A stretch of 64,000 nt of DNA from Bostrychus sinensis (Eukaryota > Chordata > Actinopteri > Gobiiformes > Eleotridae). The notes below the pieces were generated by a model that ran no database searches, was not told the DNA's origin, and saw nothing but the letters and a program-made list of their open reading frames with translations. Position numbers and translations under genes: made by a program. Positions 12,973-23,229 of the stretch are shown here, in pieces; position 1 is the first letter of the stretch; each line of letters starts with the position of its first letter. The DNA lies in NCBI GenBank assembly GCA_020698575.1, contig CM036241.1, forward strand, positions 10,520,416 to 10,584,415. Reading direction: 5' to 3'.

Positions 12973-13857
12973 TCTATAATTCACAGGTAAAAACTACCAG
13001 AGGTGATAAAAATACACTGTTACTTGAGCTTTTTCCTAAAAATATTAGCTAGAACTATAAAAACTAACAAAATCTGTTTTTAAACATATATGTGGTGGTA
13101 ATAATCTAATTAAAAATACCTGTATTTGAACAGGCCAAGCGTACTACTTTTTTTAAAAGATAATGCTGTGTTAGGCTATTTCTTGGGCTATGACACTGCC
13201 TCTGATTCTGATTCTGTTCCTCTCAAATCTTCTCTGGTGATTCCTGTTGTGTGCTGTAGAACATCCAGTCATTCAGGAAGGTTATTAGCCTGCAACATTA
13301 ACGTTTAAAGAACAATGACCTCAAACTTCATTGATGTCTAAATACGCTGCCCATTCAACTTTTTAGGCAACTATATCACCATGGCAACGCAGACAGCTTT
13401 TCCGAGTGACACCAGGCAAAACTAGAAAGTACTGTGTTCGTCTCCTCCTTCAGTCCCATCAACACGCACTGCTGCTGAGCACCTGCGACCTCATGGGCAT
13501 ACGACCTCCGTGCTGCAGCTCCACGCTGCTCCTCCGTGCTGCTCTGTTTTTGGGTGCGCCCGAGCTCGATCTTTGTCTGTGGCTCAACCTGACCTCCGGC
13601 GTGCATTACCGCTGCGCTGCTGCTGAGAGAGAGAGAAGCTGCTCTGCTCGGAACAGGGGACGGCCCACAGACAGCGGTGCACCAAGTGCACCAAAATTAA
13701 GTTTTAAAGGAAAATCTCTGCAATAATTGTCCAAAGTTGCGGAAAAGTTGCGGAGTTTGGACAAAGTTGCAGGGTTGCGCTGAATTTGCGGGGTTTGCTT
13801 GATTTTGCGTTAATGGTTTGCGATCGCAACATCGCGAAATCCTGGAGGGACTGATAT
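12842..13857. mobile_element. non-autonomous hAT-like element with 'cagtccctccaggatt' ends
   Basis: The left end reads 'cagtccctccaggatttt' and the right end reads 'aaatcctggagggactg', forming an inverted pair. It contains a poly-T run of 31 at about 12,942-12,972 and no usable open frame. The same family, in opposite orientation and shorter, is nested at 30,247-31,076. Its right end abuts the last codons of copy B (the A copy continues into a TAA stop at this point), so the insertion removed copy B's stop and 3' UTR. The hAT assignment is inferred from end sequence; I could not define an 8-bp target duplication. Confidence 0.7.
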
Positions 13858-14214
13858 GTGTGATTGTATTCAGGAGCACAGTTCATAGGGCTAAAGGGTT
13901 GTTTCGGGGTTTTGTTCCAGCTGCAGTGGGATGGGGTACATCTGTTCTCTGTGTCACACCGAGAGGAAAGTACCCAGGGTCAGCTACAAGAAAAAACATC
14001 AAGTTATGTATAAAAGCTACAGCCAGAATGTAAACATAAACAAATTTTACATAGCAGGTTTTAGGTTATAAATGAGGTAATGATCACAGAATGTCTTATG
14101 TTTCCAAACTGCATTTTTTGTTCCCTTCAACTGAATTATTCATCATAGAAAAACTAAAGTTTGAGTACACCTACATTTATTGAATACACCTGCAGCTAGA
14201 CTGCATAAACCCAT

Positions 14215-14580
14215 ATGGGTATACACACCAGTCAGACATAATATTATGACCTGTCTCCCTAATATGCAGTCCCATACACAACAAACAGTGATGCGCTGTG
14301 TATTCTGACACATTTATATCAGAAGCACCAATAACTTATTCAGTAATTGGAGCTACAGTAGCTCATCTGTTGGACTGGAACTTACAATTCTACTTTGGAC
14401 CACTTTTGATAGATACAGACCAAATCAGACTAGGAACACCCCACAATAGCTGCATTTTTGCAGACACTCTGATCTAGTTGTCCAGCCATCACAATTTGGC
14501 CCTTGCCAAACTTGCTCAAATCCTTACGCTTGCCCATTTTTCCTGCTTCTAACACATCAACTTGATCTTCCTTTAGACCT
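14215..14580. mobile_element. MITE fragment ('cataatattatgacc' family)
   Basis: The left end and interior match the better-preserved element at 27,358-27,738 (shared 'gaacaccccacaa', 'gctgcatttt', 'ctgatgctctga'-like blocks). It lies in the last intron of copy B and is truncated on the right near 'acacatcaac'. Further scraps of the family lie near 8,990-9,100, 16,290-16,385 and 21,910-22,000. Confidence 0.6.
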
Positions 14581-14889
14581 GCTGCAACTGTGGAAAACAT
14601 AAATTCCCCTTCACTTTATGTTGGGACAGAAATAAAATGTAAAAACACTCACTGATATCCTGGTATGATGATGGTGGTGTAGATGGTATGGGCAGACCGC
14701 CGTTTGGAGGTGAGACAGGCACAGGTTGGTAGTTTGGGTTTGACGGCTGATGGTCAGGGGGCGCTGTAAGACGGATGTTCATTATGTTTACTACACTTGA
14801 AGACAGAGGCATAAATGAAATTATACAGAAATGCTAATATAATAATGTTGTGGCCAAATACTATAGTACATAACTAATAGTGAGTGGTG

Positions 14890-15250
14890 GAAAGTAGCTA
14901 GGTACTATGCTAAGTAATTTGGTAATAGGTAGCTTTAGTAGTACTAGAAGCAGTAGTAAGTGTGGTAGTAGCAGTAGTAGCTGGTGTACTAGTACCATAA
15001 GTAGTTGTGGTAGTAAAGTAGTTGTGGTAGTAGTAGCAGCAGTAGTACTAGTAGGAGTCGCAGTACTTTTGGTGGTGGTGTTAGCAGTAGTAGTTTTAGT
15101 TGTAGTAGAAATAGTAGACACAGCGGTTGTAGTAGCATTGGAAGGAGCAGTACCAGCAGCATGAGTAGTAGCATTATTAGTACTAATAGCAGTAGTTGTT
15201 GTTGTAGAAGCAGTAACAGTGGTAGTAGATGCAGTACTGATAATAGGAGT
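14890..15250 (+). repeat. (GTA)n-type trinucleotide repeat in copy B intron
   Basis: Interrupted 'gtagtagtag', 'gcagtag' and 'gtggtagta' repeats lie in the intron equivalent to the one in copy A (6720-7030) and share its left flank. The Ser-, Val-, Thr- and Leu-rich open frames in both directions are products of the repeat and not genes. Confidence 0.85.
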
Positions 15251-15825
15251 AGTTACATTAGAACTACTAGCCCTAACCCTATCCCTAACCCTAGCTGTTG
15301 CAATGTTAGTAGCAGAAATAGATTTTACTGTGGAGTTGTAAGTAGGCCTATTTCAAACATTAAGTACACTGAATTAATTGCACTTAGTCAAATAATATTT
15401 TTGTTGGCTATTTTTCCTTCCAGTACTTTTCCCACCTCTATAAAATATAAATATCTGAACTGAAATAAGTTAGAGCGACATATACAGTATCTCTCCTACT
15501 TTGTTGTTGTTGTTGTTGTTGCTGTAGTTGTCTTTTGTGGCACCAGAAGACTAACACTACCAACATGTTGACCTCGACAATCATCACACAAACGTAGGTG
15601 ATTAAGTCAGTCATTGACCTGGGAATACACACAACAAACGTTTCAATACATAAAAATAGTATCACATATTGTTGACTGCAGACTCCAAACTCTGTCAGAA
15701 TCCACAGAACTGAAGCTTTTACCAAAAATGGCTACTAGTATTTTACAGATGTACTATAATGTAATGCTTTAGGCTTCAGATAAGCTAGACATACTATTGG
15801 CTGCTATAGCCTATTTAAACATTGT

Positions 15826-16228
15826 GCTCGAGGTAGCCCTGAGTTATATGCTTTGACCAAGAAGAGGGTTTCGGGCCCTATCACAGCAGCGGGGCCCAAG
15901 GCAAATTGTGTAGTCTGAGTATAGGAAGGTCCAGCTCTGAGTAAACCCATGTGATAGTATTTGGGAGGACAGTACTCAGGTTGAAGGATTGTTTCGAGGT
16001 TTTGGTCCAGATGCAGTGGGAGGGGGTACATCTGTGAAGTAACACTGAGCAACATATACAGTATCTCTCCTACTTTGTTGTGGCTGAAGTACTAGTCGTT
16101 GTAGTTGTTGTTGCTGTTGTTTTTGTTGCTGTCTTGGGTGATACACACAACGCCATAACACCACAAAGATCATTAACTGTAAGATTAACCGAAAAATTTG
16201 GAGGATGAAGATGTAGTCAGTCATTGAC
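15826..16228 (-). pseudogene. fused partial shisa-like copy (membrane exon plus C-terminal exon)
   Basis: A second membrane exon at 16,228-16,074 has the 'cccag' acceptor and a GTAGGA donor and encodes SMTDYIFILQIFRLILQL followed by a glutamine-rich run. Only about 40 bases later comes a C-terminal exon (MYPLPLHLDQN, then PEYCPPKYYHMG; compare MYPIPLQSDQN and PDYCLPKYNHT in copy A). The proline-rich exon and both introns are missing and the usual stop is gone. I infer an internal deletion or partial tandem duplication within copy B. Confidence 0.65.
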
Positions 16229-16396
16229 CTGGGAATACACAAAACAAAAGTTTCAATACATAGAAATAGTATCACATATTGTTGATAGATGTTTTGATGT
16301 TGCATTGTTTATGTTGATGTGTTAGAGGCAAGAAAACTGGCACAAGTAAGGATATGAGTGAGTTTGACAAGGGACAAATTGTGACAGCTCTCTTAC

Positions 16397-16521
16397 ACAG
16401 TGTCCTTGTAATCCTTGTCTTAATTAATCTGTAATGTCATGTAATGTAGCCGTTGATGCAGTCGCCACAGCAGTGCCTCAACGCCAAAGTCCGTTGTATC
16501 TGAAGCCGCTGCAGTAATCAG
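16397..16521 (-). pseudogene. relic of Shisa cysteine-domain exon, copy B
   Basis: An acceptor 'tatctttcag' lies next to 16,521 and a donor GTGTAAGA at the lower end. One frame contains HCCGDCINGYIT, matching the CCGTCYNRYCC core of shisa5 exon 2, then stops at TGA. The frame of the exon start (DYCSGFRYN) also stops. At 125 bases against 160 in shisa5, the phase is not preserved. Confidence 0.65.
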
Positions 16522-17068
16522 CTGAAAGATAGTGAGAACAAGATATTGTTGTGTGTATTGTGTGTTGTGTGAAAAAATTACAGTAATACACAAAGCATGC
16601 TACAGTGAATGTTTATGAATCATTGCTAATTCCTAGTGGTCCAGTAAAGAGGAATACACTTCTACAATTAGTATTTTTTTGGTAGAATTGTCTGTACACT
16701 TGAGTTTTATTTGAGTCATATTTTTAGACCACAGTATATGTATTTTTGGGGGTAGCAGCGCGCTCACCTCACAACCAGAAGGTCTCAGATTTGAGATGAG
16801 TTTAGTAGTAAAAAATGTGTGTTTGAGTAGAGCTGCACAATATATCCCAAATTTATCGTTATCACAATTTCAGCATAAACACAATATTGTTATTGCAAGG
16901 AACTAAATGATTCTCAGTAATGTTACAGCCCTCCATCTGACAGAGAGTCACACTGTCAGAGCCTTAAACACTACCCAAGGGGCCAAACAACTTCCCATCC
17001 TTGCGTGGCCACCTGTTGGTAATCTGGTGCATTGTGGATATTTTTATTCATGAACGTATTGTCTAGAC

Positions 17069-18237
17069 CAGGGGTCACCAATTAAAATTCACCGAGGTCC
17101 AATTGGTGAAAATTTTCTCGAGCAAAGGTCCGGAGCATCACAATGTTGATTTGTACCTCAAAAATATATAAATAAAATCATTGTAGTTACATCAGTGTCT
17201 ACATTATGGCAATAGCATTTTGCTAACATAAGCATCAGTTTAAAACTAGGAGATATCAAATAATAAAATAAAAAAGTTTTTTTTTTCTTATGTTAATCAA
17301 ATACAGTTAAAAAAATCAAACAAAATGCTTTTATAATGGTCCTTGGCTCAGAACACAGGAGACACAGGAGTTTAGAGCTGACCTCTGTTCCTTTCTACAT
17401 CTGTCTCTCTCATTTCTCCACTGTCTGTCTCACAGTCACTGCTCCATATGTTTCCAAATCCTCAGATCTGATTGGTTGATAGCGTCACACACAAGATTTT
17501 CTGTCTGCTTTTACGCAGGAGACGATTCACCCATTAAAACTAAAGTGAAACGTACTGCGCCTCAAAACACAGGTTTCCTCTTAATTCTCTGGTGAATATT
17601 AGGCAGCTCTGTCTTCTGTGGAACAGAGGGACAGACACCGAGAGGAGAGGGGTGAGCCTCGACAGAGAGACACCGAGAGGAGAGGGGTGAGCCTCGACAG
17701 AGAGACACCGAGAGGAGAGGGGTGAGCCTCGACAGAGTGACACCGAGAGGAGAGGGGTGAGCCTCGACAGAGAGACACCGAGAGGGGAGGGGTGAGCCTC
17801 GACAGAGAGACACCGAGAGGAGAGGGGTGAGCTGTGGGACAGAGAGACACCGAGAGGAGAGGGGTGAGCTGTGGGACAGAAGGACACCGAGAGGGCAGAG
17901 CCGCTCACAGCCTGTGTCGCCTCCCCTCTCGCTGCTCCGTAAAAACAAAACTTAAGTCTGTTGTAAACGGAACAGTCCTGTCCCTCCGCACTCAGTCTGG
18001 ACCTACTCCTCTCATTTTGTTGGACAGTAACAGAAAACACAGCTGATTTAACCCCGCACTGTTCATGTTAATGTTTTAAAGCACCAGGATACGATGCTGT
18101 TGACGCGCTCTGAGAGAGGCGCCGCTGCGCTCCCGGGGAGTGAACAGGCTGAACGGGTTCGGGTCCGCGGAGTGGGACAGAGGTGCGGGTCCGGATGGGA
18201 GGGCATCTGGGTCCTGGATTCCTATTAACGACCTCTG
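17069..18237. mobile_element. hAT-type element containing a minisatellite
   Basis: The left end 'caggggtcaccaatt' and right end 'ttaacgacctctg' are inverted partners. The flanking 8-mers gtctagac and gtctagca are a target duplication with two mismatches. There is no transposase; the proline/serine/leucine-rich open frames inside come from the tandem repeat. Confidence 0.7.
17629..17898 (+). repeat. 35-bp minisatellite, about 8 copies
   Basis: The unit contains 'gagacaccgagaggagaggg' followed by 'gtgagcctcgacaga'. Eight occurrences of 'caccgagag' are visible, mostly spaced 35 bases apart. The last two units carry 'gctgtggga' in place of 'gcctcga'. It sits inside the hAT-type element at 17,069-18,237. 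Confidence 0.9.
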
Positions 18238-18389
18238 GTCTAGCATATATTTTTCTCATAAAAAGTCCCATGGTCTATGCAGTAAAATAAAACATTAACT
18301 TGTGTTTTTATGTCTCATGATGATTGCATGTCACTGGTGCTACTGATAAAGGGGGAGACTGTTTATTTTTAGAGTAGTCCTATTTGATA

Positions 18390-18700
18390 ACTTTAGATTA
18401 CTGCTGTCAATCGATTAAAAAAATTAATCAGATTAATCCCACTCTTGGGCTGTGATTAATCATGATTAATCACAATGTATAACTTGATAGATTTTCCATG
18501 ACAATATGTAGCATTTAAATAAAAAAAGTCCAGATAGGTTGAGGAATGTGTTTTTACTTGAATAAAAAAAAAATACATCTCAGAAATAACTTCTGAATAT
18601 TGTGAGAGAGCCTTTAGTAAGTCTGTGTAGTAACTGGCCAACCGTTTTGAGGCAGTGTCTGCTGAACTGTGCTCTGCATTAAATCTACTGCACACTCATT
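18390..18700. repeat. 'attaatcatgattaatcac' interspersed repeat
   Basis: The string 'gattaatcatgattaatcac' with 'atcgattaaaaaaattaatc' is the recognisable end of a common fish interspersed repeat. No target duplication was found and no gene is present. Confidence 0.5.
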
Positions 18701-18959
18701 CACCTCTCCTCTGCGCCTCTCAGCGCGCGGACAGGGGCGGGGCACCGTCACCTGTTTTTGAAGTGTTGTAAACTCATTTGCAGTGCAGTGTGGGTTGTGT
18801 GGGTTTGTTCTCCGTACAGGGTGGTGTTAATTTGGGTTCATAGAAATTAGATCTCGGAGATATGGTAACGGATGGGAATATAACCGCTTCTGTGTGTTTT
18901 GTGAAGTAAATATTGTCAACTTTAAGTCGGCTCTGTTTGCTCCCTCCCACCCATATAAC

Positions 18960-19158
18960 ATTTAAAACATGCATTTCTGTGTAATTACACCTCCGACCTT
19001 CAAGACAGGTTTAGGAGGGCAAATGTAGCAAATGTAGTCAAAACTTTGTTCTGAGTTGTGTCTGAGATCCATGCAAACAGTTGCCGGATTCGGACCATGT
19101 CAAAGTAAGGGAGTTTCCGAATCCTGTTCCGGCAAGATCCGGCTCAAATTAAGCCCTG
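18960..19158. mobile_element. right-end fragment of a 'cagggcttaatttg' hAT element
   Basis: About 200 bases match the right end of the complete element at 41,465-43,050, finishing with the same 'ctcaaattaagccctg'. I could not find a matching left end upstream, so I call it a truncated copy. Confidence 0.65.
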
Positions 19159-19449
19159 GTTTGGGCCCATTGACTTCCATTATAACCACAGATTTTTGAC
19201 ATCTTGCAATCCTGGCATATTATAATATTTTTTTTCATGAAAGCCTAATAAATCTAAGCCTTTACCTTCAAAATAAAGGGAAATTAGGTTTGTGGTCAGA
19301 TTGACCCCCTAAACCACCAGGGGCAGCAGAGCTTTATGTTTTGGTTATGTTATGTTTGTTTCAATGGAGGCCTGTTTTTCTTCTACCTTTCAAAATGCAT
19401 GGGAATAAAAACACTGAACACCAATAAACTGGTTTTGGTGTGTTAGGAT

Positions 19450-20203
19450 CAGTGTTGGGAGTAACGTGTTACAAAGTAACGAGTTACAGTAACGAGATTG
19501 CAGTTGTCAGTAACGCAGCGGGTAACGCGTTACTTTTGAGACCCCAGTAATAATATTACAGTTACTAACAAAATACCCAATTAGTTACTTGCGTTGCAGT
19601 CTCTACAGTCAGTTTCATTTACCTGCAGTTTACTGCAAGGACACGGAATGAAAATGCATTAAACGAATAAGCGCTAATACGTTTCCTAACTTATTCTCAT
19701 CGGTTCCCTTCTCTGCTCCTCTTTATGCGCGCAGCGGCCACTCGTCCTGTCCGCGCGCTGATCCCTCTCCGCGTGCGTCGGGGCGCATGCAGCTGCTGCT
19801 GCTGTCAGCGGGGACAGCGGGGAGAGAAGAGACCACCGCTTTGGTGCTAACAACAAGTGCACTTTAGCTTCAATGTAGTGAAATAAAACTGTGTCCACAG
19901 GACTTGAACGCTGCACAGGAGCAGAGGTGAACTTAAAGGGCAGTATTTGCTGTGTCAGGCTGCCCTGCTGCTGAAATGAATGCAGCTAAAGAAACTCTGC
20001 TTGAACGCTTGAACAGTGAGGCTTTAGGCTTCTTCTATTTAGAATGGGGTTCGTTTAGGCTTCCTGTTAGGAAGTAGTCCAAAAGTAAAGTAACTAGTTT
20101 ACTTTCATGAGTCAGTAACTAAGTAAAGTAATATATTACTTTTTAAAAGAGTAACTAGTAATCTGTAACTAGTTACTTTTTTTGAGTAACTAACCCAACA
20201 CTG
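19450..20203. mobile_element. non-autonomous hAT element, 8-bp TSD gttaggat
   Basis: The ends 'cagtgttgggagtaac' and 'gagtaactaacccaacactg' are inverted, and a perfect 8-base direct repeat, gttaggat, flanks the element (19,442-19,449 and 20,204-20,211). An 8-bp duplication is the hallmark of hAT transposition. It is 754 bases long with no transposase frame. Confidence 0.9.
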
Positions 20204-20211
20204 GTTAGGAT

Positions 20212-21060
20212 TGATGTAACAGAGCGATGGGAGTCTGGCTGAGAATATATTTTGTTTGTGTGGTCATGAGGGAGTCTGTGAAACTCAAGTATAAAAAGGC
20301 CAAATGAGCTCTGTTTATAATCAAGTGGAGTCAGTGAACCTGAGAATACTCTTCTGTGTGAGGGGGTCTGTGTGAGATTCAAGTGATCAGAGTACTACAG
20401 GCTGTTGACATTTTTATTCTTGACCCAGAGAGAGCCTCCTCTCTCCCATTGGACCTTGGTACAGCAGGTTTCTGCTGAAGTCTGTCAGTCAGATGGACTG
20501 ATTTCTTTTCAGACAGAGGCAGGAGTGATGTTTCCGTTACCCTGTCATGTTTCGACTGAGACCAACACTCTTCTTCTGAAATGTAACCTGACTGCTGCGT
20601 ATGTAAATTTTTAAGGTGCCCAGAGGGTTAAAGAAACTCTGAACAACATCTGCACAGACTGTGGTCATGCCATAGACAGAAAAGTTCTTACTAATCAGTT
20701 TAATGCATTTATTTGCAAAATCACATCTTAAAAAGTGGATTTGGGGCTGATGCTGTGTGATCTGAGCCACTAAACTGTCCATATTCACTTCAGACGTCTG
20801 TCCCTGCCTCCCGCTGCGTCCGTGCGCTCTCGTCCACATTCCAGGCAAGGCCGCGAGAACGAGCCTACAAACAAACACCCACATGCTTCCCAGAGGCGAC
20901 ACAAAATACACCTGGCATTAACCACAGACTAATAAAAAATAATACTGGGTAAAAAGGTATCAAAAATATCGTGGGTAGGTTCGGTCTGGCTCCCTGCCCT
21001 CCCTGTATGTCTCTGTAGATAACCCTGACTTATACTAAAACACACAGTCAGAAAACTGTT
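20212..21060. other. non-coding stretch, no gene seen
   Basis: This lies in the long first intron of pseudogene copy B. The minus-strand frame at 20,537-20,911 shows no recognisable domain, and I do not support it as a gene. Confidence 0.4.
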
Positions 21061-21369
21061 GTCAGCATTGAAAACATTTACTTACCAGTTCACGTGGAAA
21101 TCCGTACTCAGCAAATGAAAAGATCAGATGTATCCTGTGCCTCCAGTACGATGTTGTGTAGGTGTTACTCTCTGTTCTGTTGGTTAAAAGCCAGTCTCTG
21201 GCTCCACCCCAGAGTTCTCCCATGTCTCTGAGCTGCTTCCCACTATGGAAAGCCCTTTTAACATTTAATAGCAAATCTGGATATGTAAAACAGAACTCTA
21301 CAACCCAGTTCTTCCTAGTATAAACTGCAATTTCAGATATGCACAATAATAATAACATTATATAATAAT

Positions 21370-21730
21370 AACATTCCTCCTATCCACATTTTAGATTAAG
21401 AATATCCACAACAATATTTCGCCTAGGACAAATGACATCACGTTTTCTTTTCCATTCATTTCTATGGGTGATGTCATTAGCGATATCTGTAATTCAATTA
21501 TGGATATCCACAATGTTAATTATGGGTATCTACTACTGAATTAGAGATACCCATAACTTGTGGGAATTGAATATTGACTGATCTGAATTACTGACTATAT
21601 CTACAATGATCTTTACCTTCAACTCTTCACATATCCTACACAAATGAGCAGATATCTTTAATTGAATTTTGACTAGGCAGAACTGACATTGAAGATATCT
21701 TAAATGTCATTTAGACTCGTCAAATTGCTA
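21370..21730. repeat. 'gatatccac' palindrome-rich repeat
   Basis: Several short near-palindromic variants ('agaatatccacaac', 'atggatatccaca', 'tatgggtatctact', 'agagatacccataac') lie in about 350 bases around 'aatgacatcacg'. The texture is that of a non-autonomous DNA transposon of fish. Its ends were not defined. Confidence 0.4.
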
Positions 21731-22002
21731 TCTTCTTCTTCGTGCTGTCCCATAAGGGATTAGTATTACTGCCACCTGCTGGATTCGAGAAAATGTTCTG
21801 TGAGTTTAGTGTAGAGCACCCCCCACAGGACACTATGAGGGACACGGTCGAACACTCAAATGTACTGGTATTTTTTTATTTTTTTTATATAATATTTTGT
21901 AGTTAATGGTGGTTCTGAGAGCAAGGTGTCAGAATACACAGTGCATCTCAGTTTTTGCGTATGGGGATGCATATTAGGCAGGTGGTCATAATGTCATTGC
22001 TG

Positions 22003-22860
22003 ATGTCCATCCATCCATCCATCTTCTTCCGCTTTATCCAGGGAGGCGGAGGCAGCAGTCTAAGCAGAGCTGCCCAGACTTCCCTCTCCACAGACACTTC
22101 CTCCAGCTCTACCGGGGGACCCAAAGGCGTTCCCAGGCCGAGAGACATAGTCCCTCCAGCGTGTCCTAGGTCTTCTCCGGGGCCTCCTTCCGGTGGGACA
22201 TGCCCGGAACACCTCCCCAGGAAGGCGTCCAGGAGGCATCCGGAACAGATGCCCGAGCCACCTCAGCTGACTTCTCTCGATGTGGAGGAGCAGCGGCTCT
22301 ACTCCGAGCTCCTCCCGGGTGACAGAGCTCCTCACCCTATCTCTAAGGGAGCGCCCAGCCACCCTGCGGAGGAAACTCATTTCGGCCGCTTGTATCCGGG
22401 ATCTTGTCCTTTCGGTCATGACCCAAAGCTCATGACCAGAGGTGAGAGTAGGAACGTAGATCGACCGGTAAATCGAGAGCTTCGCCTTTCGGCTTCAGCT
22501 CCTTCTTTACCACAACAGACCGATACAACGACCGCATTACTGCAGATGCTGCACCGATCCTCCTGTTGATCTCACGCTCCATCCTTCCCTCACTTGTGAA
22601 CAAGACCCCAAGATACTTGAATTCCTCCACTTGAGGCAGGAGCTCTCCCCCAACCTGGAGAGGGGCAAGCCACCCTTTTCCGGTCGAGAACCATGGCCTC
22701 GGACTTGGAGGTGCTGATTCTCATCCCAGCCCCTTCATACTCGACTGCAAACCGCCCCAGCACATGCTGAAGGTGTTGGCCTGATGAAGCCAACAGGACA
22801 ACATCATCCGCAAAAAGCAGAGATGAAATCCCATTGCTGATGTATAAATCTATAAATCTC
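22003..22860 (-). mobile_element. RTE/Rex3-like LINE, 5'-truncated
   Basis: On the minus strand the broken frames read as the C-terminal half of a non-LTR reverse transcriptase. FADDVVLLAS, the catalytic box, lies near 22,790-22,815, then EFKYLGVLFTSEGRMEREIN near 22,560-22,625, and LGVEPLLLHIERSQLRWLGH followed by an Arg-rich TGRRPRRRPRTRWRDYVS near 22,120-22,320. It ends in (GATG)n, seen on the plus strand as 'catccatccatccatc' at 22,006-22,022, as expected of Rex3-type RTE elements. Frameshifts separate the pieces. Confidence 0.88.
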
Positions 22861-22902
22861 AATTTCAGCCAAAAGGTCACTTGGAAAAATCCACACTCTT
22901 AC

Positions 22903-23013
22903 ACAGTGTCCTTGTAATCCTTGCCTTAGTTACATTATGTCAGTGTAGCCATTGGTGCAGTCGCCACAGCAGTGACTCAACGCCGTTGTGTCTGAAGTCT
23001 CTGCAGTAATCAT
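22903..23013 (-). pseudogene. relic of Shisa cysteine-domain exon, copy C
   Basis: This third copy of the exon has acceptor 'ctatctttcag' and donor GTAAGA. One frame reads SHCCGDCTNGYTDIM and then TAA. Compared with copy B it has lost seven bases after 'acaacg', and at 111 bases the phase does not fit. No membrane or tail exon belonging to this copy remains; the Rex3-like LINE occupies the place where they would be. Confidence 0.6.
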
Positions 23014-23229
23014 CTGAAAGATAGCGCGAACAAAAAAATATTGTTGCCAGAAAAAATGTCAAAAGTAATATACAAAGCATGCTACAGTGAATAATGTCTT
23101 TGAATCATTGTTAGTTCCTAATGGGCCAATACAGAGGACTGATTTTCTTCAAATATCTATAACTATAATTAATTATGAAGTATATTTTTTGTCTGTATAC
23201 ATCGGTTCTACTTGAGTATTTTTTTAAGG

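Larger units (their letters stand above)
13857..21120 (-). pseudogene. shisa5-like pseudogene, copy B
   Basis: The exon order matches copy A, but the copy is broken. Exon 1 homology at 21,085-21,115 keeps its donor (GTAAGT) but has ACG where copy A has ATG. The cysteine exon relic is at 16,397-16,521. The membrane exon at 15,618-15,500 is 119 bases against 158 in copy A, and ends in a glutamine run. The proline-rich exon at about 14,803-14,660 (NPNYQPVPVSPPNG) has lost its acceptor base: 'ttcag|GTG' in A is 'ttcaagTG' here, which shifts the AG by one and leads to a stop. The C-terminal exon at about 13,970-13,860 has a 2-base deletion after 'cagaga' that shifts the frame. The stop codon is replaced by a hAT element. 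Separate lesions in several exons argue for long-standing loss of function. Confidence 0.75.

Noticed and set aside
17540..18040. 166-residue Ser/Leu/Pro repeat protein on the minus strand
   Set aside because: It translates the 35-bp minisatellite inside a hAT-type element; no splice or start context.
20537..20911. 124-residue minus-strand frame
   Set aside because: No family resemblance and no supporting context within a pseudogene intron.
22060..22880. Open frames of 66-204 residues on both strands
   Set aside because: The minus-strand frames are fragments of a Rex3/RTE-type reverse transcriptase; the plus-strand frame is their shadow.
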